Source of the DNA: Clostridiales bacterium UBA1728
GTDB lineage: Bacteria; Bacillota; Clostridia; Oscillospirales; Oscillospiraceae
NCBI GenBank assembly: GCA_002315975.1
Contig: DCIK01000024.1
Location: forward strand, 1 to 14,624
Reading direction: 5' to 3'
DNA: 14,624 nucleotides
The notes beneath the pieces are model-generated. The model saw nothing but the letters and a program-made list of their open reading frames with translations. It was not told the origin of the DNA and did not search any database. Each line of letters begins with the position of its first letter. The first letter of the stretch is position 1. The translations under genes were made by a program, and so were the position numbers. Below are positions 11,660 through 14,624 of the stretch, piece by piece.

Positions 11660-12067
11660 TCACTCGTCCATGTGGAAGTTTTCCAGCCCGTTTTTTTCAA
11701 ATTCGCGGTAGTAATCGTCGATGCGGGCGTTGAGCTCGTCGGTGTCGGCGGTGCTGAGACCCTCGCTCTCCATATCCCGCCGAGCCAGCTCCTCGGCCAG
11801 AATGTCGTAGAACATGGCGTCCTCATAGTCGGCGATGGCCTCGTGAATGCCGCCCTCCTCGAAGGCGCGGCTGGGATAGCTGTGCCCCCGCCAGCGCTGC
11901 ACCAGCGAGCGCATACCGTGCTCCGGGCAGAGGGCGAAGAGCTTCTCCTCCAAATTGTCGTAGTCCTCAAAGCGGTCATCGTCCCGGCAGGAGTTCAGCA
12001 CCCAGTTGCCTATGTAGACCATGTCCAGCAGCCGCCGGAATTCCTTTTCGCTCAGTTCAATGTTCAT
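11660..12067 (-). CDS. Small acidic protein of unknown function
   Basis: I do not recognise a family. The 135 residues are soluble in appearance, rich in Asp and Glu, and mainly helical by composition, with LSEKEFRRLLDMVYIGNWVL at 5-24, a Cys at 27 and 47, and an acidic C-terminal half (TADTDELNARIDDYYREFE). No signal or membrane segment. ATG at 12065-12067 has AGGTGAG just before it; a frame open 38 codons further upstream would cross the promoter. An extended -10 promoter (TGGTATAAT) lies at 12100-12092. It is divergent from the DUF1934-argS operon. Confidence 0.8.
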   Translation of the reverse strand: MNIELSEKEFRRLLDMVYIGNWVLNSCRDDDRFEDYDNLEEKLFALCPEHGMRSLVQRWRGHSYPSRAFEEGGIHEAIADYEDAMFYDILAEELARRDMESEGLSTADTDELNARIDDYYREFEKNGLENFHMDE

Positions 12068-12091
12068 GTTCTCACCTGACTTTCTACGGGT

Positions 12092-12100
12092 ATTATACCA
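12092..12100 (-). promoter_or_regulatory. Extended -10 promoter of the small acidic-protein gene
   Basis: On the minus strand TGG-TATAAT, with no convincing -35 box at 17-18 bases (CTTTTA or TCTTTT). The TG motif can compensate. The leader is about 20 bases. Confidence 0.6.
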
Positions 12101-12118
12101 GAGCTGTGGGAAAATAAA

Positions 12119-12166
12119 AGAGGGAAAATGAAAAGAGCGCAGTCCCCGGACGGGACATTTCCCTCT
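12119..12166. promoter_or_regulatory. Palindrome between divergent promoters
   Basis: AGAGGGAAAATG (12119-12130) pairs with CATTTCCCTCT (12156-12166), with one bulged A, and an inner GTCCC/GGGAC. It abuts the -35 box at 12166 and lies upstream of the opposing promoter, so it could be a shared operator or a hairpin. Confidence 0.45.
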
Positions 12167-12194
12167 TGTCATATCCGACATATTGCTATATAAT
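12166..12194 (+). promoter_or_regulatory. Promoter of the DUF1934-argS operon
   Basis: TTGTCA (12166-12171), 17-base spacer, TATAAT (12189-12194). The start codon follows 36 bases later. Confidence 0.85.
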
Positions 12195-12230
12195 ACTATT
12201 TTGCATAAGACTCAGCAAGGAGAATTGCCT

Positions 12231-12689
12231 ATGATCATGAAGGATGTTGTCATCTCCGTAACGGGCATACAGCAGGGCCCCGGCGGGCCGGAGACCCTGG
12301 AGCTGGTCACGCCCGGCAAGCTCGGCGTGGATCGGGACAAGGCGCTGCTCACCTACGAGGAGACCGAGCTCAGCGGGCTCAAGGGTACCACCACCAGCTT
12401 TGATGTATCGCCGAAGGTGGTGTCCCTCAGGCGCGAGGGCAAAATCAACACGGAGATGGTTTTTGAAGAGGGGAAGAAGAACTTTTTCCTCTATGAAACT
12501 CCCTTCGGCTCCCTGATGATGGGGCTGAACACCAACCGCATCCAGTGCCGGCTGAACCAGCACGGAGGCTATATGCAGATCGACTACAATGTGGAGGTGG
12601 ACAACGCCGTTGTGGGGCGCAACCGCTTCCATGTGATCGTAAAAGAACCGGAAGAAAGTCATATAGGAGATATAAGATGGCCAATCTGA
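12231..12689 (+). CDS. DUF1934 (YwiB-like) beta-barrel protein
   Basis: A 152-residue protein of the DUF1934 family, whose Bacillus member is YwiB, also next to argS; the family has a small lipocalin-like beta-barrel fold but no established function. Typical features are the start MKDVVISVTGIQ, TYEETELSGLKGTTTSF at about 41-57, the FLYETPFGSLMMG segment, and a C-terminal YNVEVDNAVVGRNRFHVIVKE. ATG at 12231 is preceded by AAGGAGA with 8 bases; an ATG two codons later is possible. The last 13 bases overlap the start of argS, so the two genes are co-transcribed and probably translationally coupled. Confidence 0.9.
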   Translation: MIMKDVVISVTGIQQGPGGPETLELVTPGKLGVDRDKALLTYEETELSGLKGTTTSFDVSPKVVSLRREGKINTEMVFEEGKKNFFLYETPFGSLMMGLNTNRIQCRLNQHGGYMQIDYNVEVDNAVVGRNRFHVIVKEPEESHIGDIRWPI

Positions 12690-14413
12690 TTGAAAAAGCA
12701 AAGACCAGCATTGACGAGCTGCTTCACGCCGCCTACGAGGAGGCCGCCGCAGCCGGAGAACTGCCCGCCGGCGCAGAGCTCAAGGGCAGCGTAGACATCC
12801 CCAAGGACAGCAAAAACGGCGACTATGCCGCCAACCATGCCATGGCCGGTGCCAAGGCGCTCCACGCCGCCCCCCGGAAGATCGCCGAGATTCTCGTGAG
12901 CCACCTGCAGCTGGAGGGCAGCTACTTTGAGAGCTGCGAGATTGCCGGCCCCGGCTTCCTGAATTTCCGCGTGGGCCGGCGCTGGTACGGCGAGGTCATT
13001 GCCGCCGTGGAGAGCGAGGGCATGGCCTACGGACGCAGCGACGTGCGTACCGGCGAGAAGGTCATGGTGGAGTTCGTTTCTGCCAATCCCACCGGCCCCA
13101 TGACCATCGGCAACGCCCGCGGCGGTGTGCTGGGCGATACTCTGGCCACCCTGCTGGATATGGCCGGCTGCGATGTGAGCCGCGAGTTCTATGTGAACGA
13201 TGCCGGCAATCAGGTGGACAAGTTCGGCCGCAGCATCGATGCCCGCTACCGGGAGCTGCTGGGCGAGTACAGCGGCGAGAGCCTCCGTGCCCTCCTTGCC
13301 TCCGGCAGCGATGCCCCCGACTTCCCCGAGGACGGCTACCACGGTCTTGACATCATCGAGCTGGCCGAGGAGCTCATCGCCCGCGACGGCGACAGCCACC
13401 TGCGCGAGGATGAGGAGACGCGCAAGAACGCCTTTATCGCCTACGGCCTGCCTAAGAACATCGCCCTCATGGAGCAGCATCTGAACCGCTACGGCATTCA
13501 CTTTGACCGCTGGTTCCTGGAAAGCTCCCTCCACGAGAGCGGCTATGTGAAGGACACCGTGGACCTGCTCACCGCCCACGGCCACACCTACGAGAAGGAC
13601 GGTGCGGTCTGGCTGAAGAATACCGAGTTCGGCGCGGAAAAGGACGAGGTTCTCTGCCGCTCCAACGGTTTCTACACCTACTACGCCGTGGACATCGCCT
13701 ACCACCGCAACAAGTTCATCGAGCGCGGCTTCGACCGGGTCATCGATGTGTGGGGTGCTGACCACCACGGTCACGCCATCCGCTTCGGCAAGACCATGAC
13801 CGCCCCCGAGCTGGGTCTCAACGGCCGCTCTCTGGACTTCCTCATCATGCAGATGGTGCGTCTCGTCCGGGACGGCGAGACCGTGAAGGTCTCCAAGCGC
13901 TCCGGCAAGGCTCTGACCCTCAACGATCTGCTGGATGAGATCGGCGTGGATGCCTGCCGCTTCTTCTTCAACGCCAAGCCCGAGACCCATCTGGAGTTTG
14001 ACCTTGATCTGGCCATCCGGCAGGACAGCGAGAACCCCGTGTACTACGTGCAGTATGCCCACGCCCGCATCTGCTCCCTGCTCGCTGCCATGGCAGCCGA
14101 GGGCAGCAGCGTGCCCGCCGTGAAGGACATTGACCCCGCCCTGCTCTCCACCGAGCAGGAGCGCGAGCTCATCAAGCAGCTCTCTCTTCTCCCCGAAGAG
14201 GTTCGCATGGCCGCCCGGGACTATGACCCCAGCCGCATCAACCGCTATGTGACCGAGCTGTCCGCCCGCTTCCACCGCTTCTACAACGCCTGCCGCCTTC
14301 GCGAGGCCGAGACCGAGGTCAAAAACGCCCGTCTGGCTCTCTGCGCCGCCGTCCGCACCGCCATCGCCGTCTGCCTGCAGATCATCGGCGTGTCGGCCCC
14401 GGAGAAGATGTAA
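12677..14413 (+). CDS. argS: Arginyl-tRNA synthetase
   Basis: Class I synthetase that charges tRNA-Arg, 578 residues. An N-terminal additional domain covers about 1-110. The catalytic block is EFVSANPTGPMTIGNARGG; the HIGH-equivalent at 143-146 reads TIGN, where ArgRS usually has a His first (HVGH, HMGN and similar). WGADHHGHAIRF is intact, the KMSKS-equivalent is KVSKR at 404-408, and the C-terminal anticodon-binding (DALR) domain starts near YYVQYAHARICSL. ATG at 12677 has AGGAGA 6 bases before it; a frame open 44 codons upstream lies within DUF1934. No T-rich terminator follows; repeat copy D begins 16 bases after the stop. Confidence 0.96.
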   Translation: MANLIEKAKTSIDELLHAAYEEAAAAGELPAGAELKGSVDIPKDSKNGDYAANHAMAGAKALHAAPRKIAEILVSHLQLEGSYFESCEIAGPGFLNFRVGRRWYGEVIAAVESEGMAYGRSDVRTGEKVMVEFVSANPTGPMTIGNARGGVLGDTLATLLDMAGCDVSREFYVNDAGNQVDKFGRSIDARYRELLGEYSGESLRALLASGSDAPDFPEDGYHGLDIIELAEELIARDGDSHLREDEETRKNAFIAYGLPKNIALMEQHLNRYGIHFDRWFLESSLHESGYVKDTVDLLTAHGHTYEKDGAVWLKNTEFGAEKDEVLCRSNGFYTYYAVDIAYHRNKFIERGFDRVIDVWGADHHGHAIRFGKTMTAPELGLNGRSLDFLIMQMVRLVRDGETVKVSKRSGKALTLNDLLDEIGVDACRFFFNAKPETHLEFDLDLAIRQDSENPVYYVQYAHARICSLLAAMAAEGSSVPAVKDIDPALLSTEQERELIKQLSLLPEEVRMAARDYDPSRINRYVTELSARFHRFYNACRLREAETEVKNARLALCAAVRTAIAVCLQIIGVSAPEKM

Positions 14414-14429
14414 GTGCGGCTTTTCCGCT

Positions 14430-14573
14430 TCGTCTGGGATGGCATAGCCATCCCAGACGAGGAGCTCGCGCTTATCGCGGCGGCCATGCCGCCTTGGTCG
14501 GCGCGAGGGCGCGCCAATAGTACGCGCCTCAGGGTATTTCCATTGGGGCAAAGCTCCAATGGAAATGATTGAA
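14430..14573 (-). repeat. Multi-hairpin repeat, copy D (downstream of argS)
   Basis: On the minus strand: TTCAATC (14573-14567); hairpin 1 of 11 bp (14566-14556 with 14546-14536), loop AGCTTTGCC; linker ACCCTGA; hairpin 2 of 7 bp with loop ACTATTG (14528-14508); hairpin 3 with outer stem CTCGCGC/GCGCGAG, internal loop CGACCAA/GCGATAA, inner GGCGGC/GCCGCC and loop ATG (14507-14465). A 14-bp hairpin with loop TAT follows at 14460-14430. The 102-base core matches copy B in length and layout, with paired substitutions in the stems. Confidence 0.9.
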
Positions 14574-14589
14574 AAATGTGCTTATGGAA

Positions 14590-14624
14590 GAGGCTGAAAA
14601 AATACTCCCTGTCATTGCGAACCA
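14590..14624. repeat. Start of another GTCATTGCGAACC repeat, cut by the window end
   Basis: GAGGCTG (14590-14596), then 12 bases, then CTGTCATTGCGAACCA (14609-14624). The same order and the same 12-base gap occur at 7204-7238, where the whole is a terminator with a nested repeat. Confidence 0.6.

Noticed and set aside
12659..14551. Minus-strand open frame of 630 codons opposite argS
   Set aside because: Antisense shadow of argS created by codon bias; the upstream end translates the hairpin repeat.

Overview
The window looks like chromosome from a moderately high-GC, spore-forming Gram-positive anaerobe of the Clostridia, most likely an Oscillospiraceae-type gut bacterium. The support is a spoVAC gene, strong AGGAGG-type ribosome binding sites, CCA-encoding tRNA genes, DUF1934-argS gene order as in Firmicutes, and many short intergenic hairpin repeats of the kind seen in that family. 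The species assignment is inference; no 16S or other marker is present.

Layout. Positions 66-5045 (minus strand) hold a complete branched-chain-amino-acid-type ABC importer: binding lipoprotein (livK), two permeases (livH, livM) and two ATPases (livG, livF). The last four genes are tightly packed. A 270-base structured gap separates livK from livH. Upstream lies a small membrane-protein gene (5143-5388, minus) with its own promoter and terminator. Next come two paralogous 352-residue uroporphyrinogen-decarboxylase-fold proteins (6019-7077 and 8311-9369, plus), probably corrinoid or other methyltransferases. They are driven by nearly identical promoters and are separated by a Pro-Glu-rich SPOR-like lipoprotein gene (7307-7915, minus). 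A small serine hydrolase gene (9606-10271, minus) diverges from a tRNA cluster Arg(TCT)-His(GTG)-Gln(TTG)-Lys(TTT) at 10401-10810. Then follow spoVAC (minus), an unrecognised acidic protein (minus), and the divergent DUF1934-argS operon (plus), which ends at 14413.

The genes themselves are mostly ordinary. The striking material is between them. Three intergenic regions (3707-3820, 5847-5993, 14430-14573) carry members of a multi-hairpin repeat. Two copies share an exactly 102-base core with identical geometry and identical loops, while the stem bases differ and still pair, so they show compensatory changes. One copy sits in the 5' leader of the first methyltransferase-like gene, where its paralog has only a short leader. 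Other repeat families (GTCATTGCGAACC-type, a GGCTCGTCCGGAGG-type arm, an AATGAAG array) fill most remaining gaps, in places nested inside each other and inside a transcription terminator.

As a system, the importer plus the two methyltransferase-like enzymes could serve uptake and demethylation of a small organic substrate. No corrinoid protein or activase lies in the window, so this is only a hypothesis.
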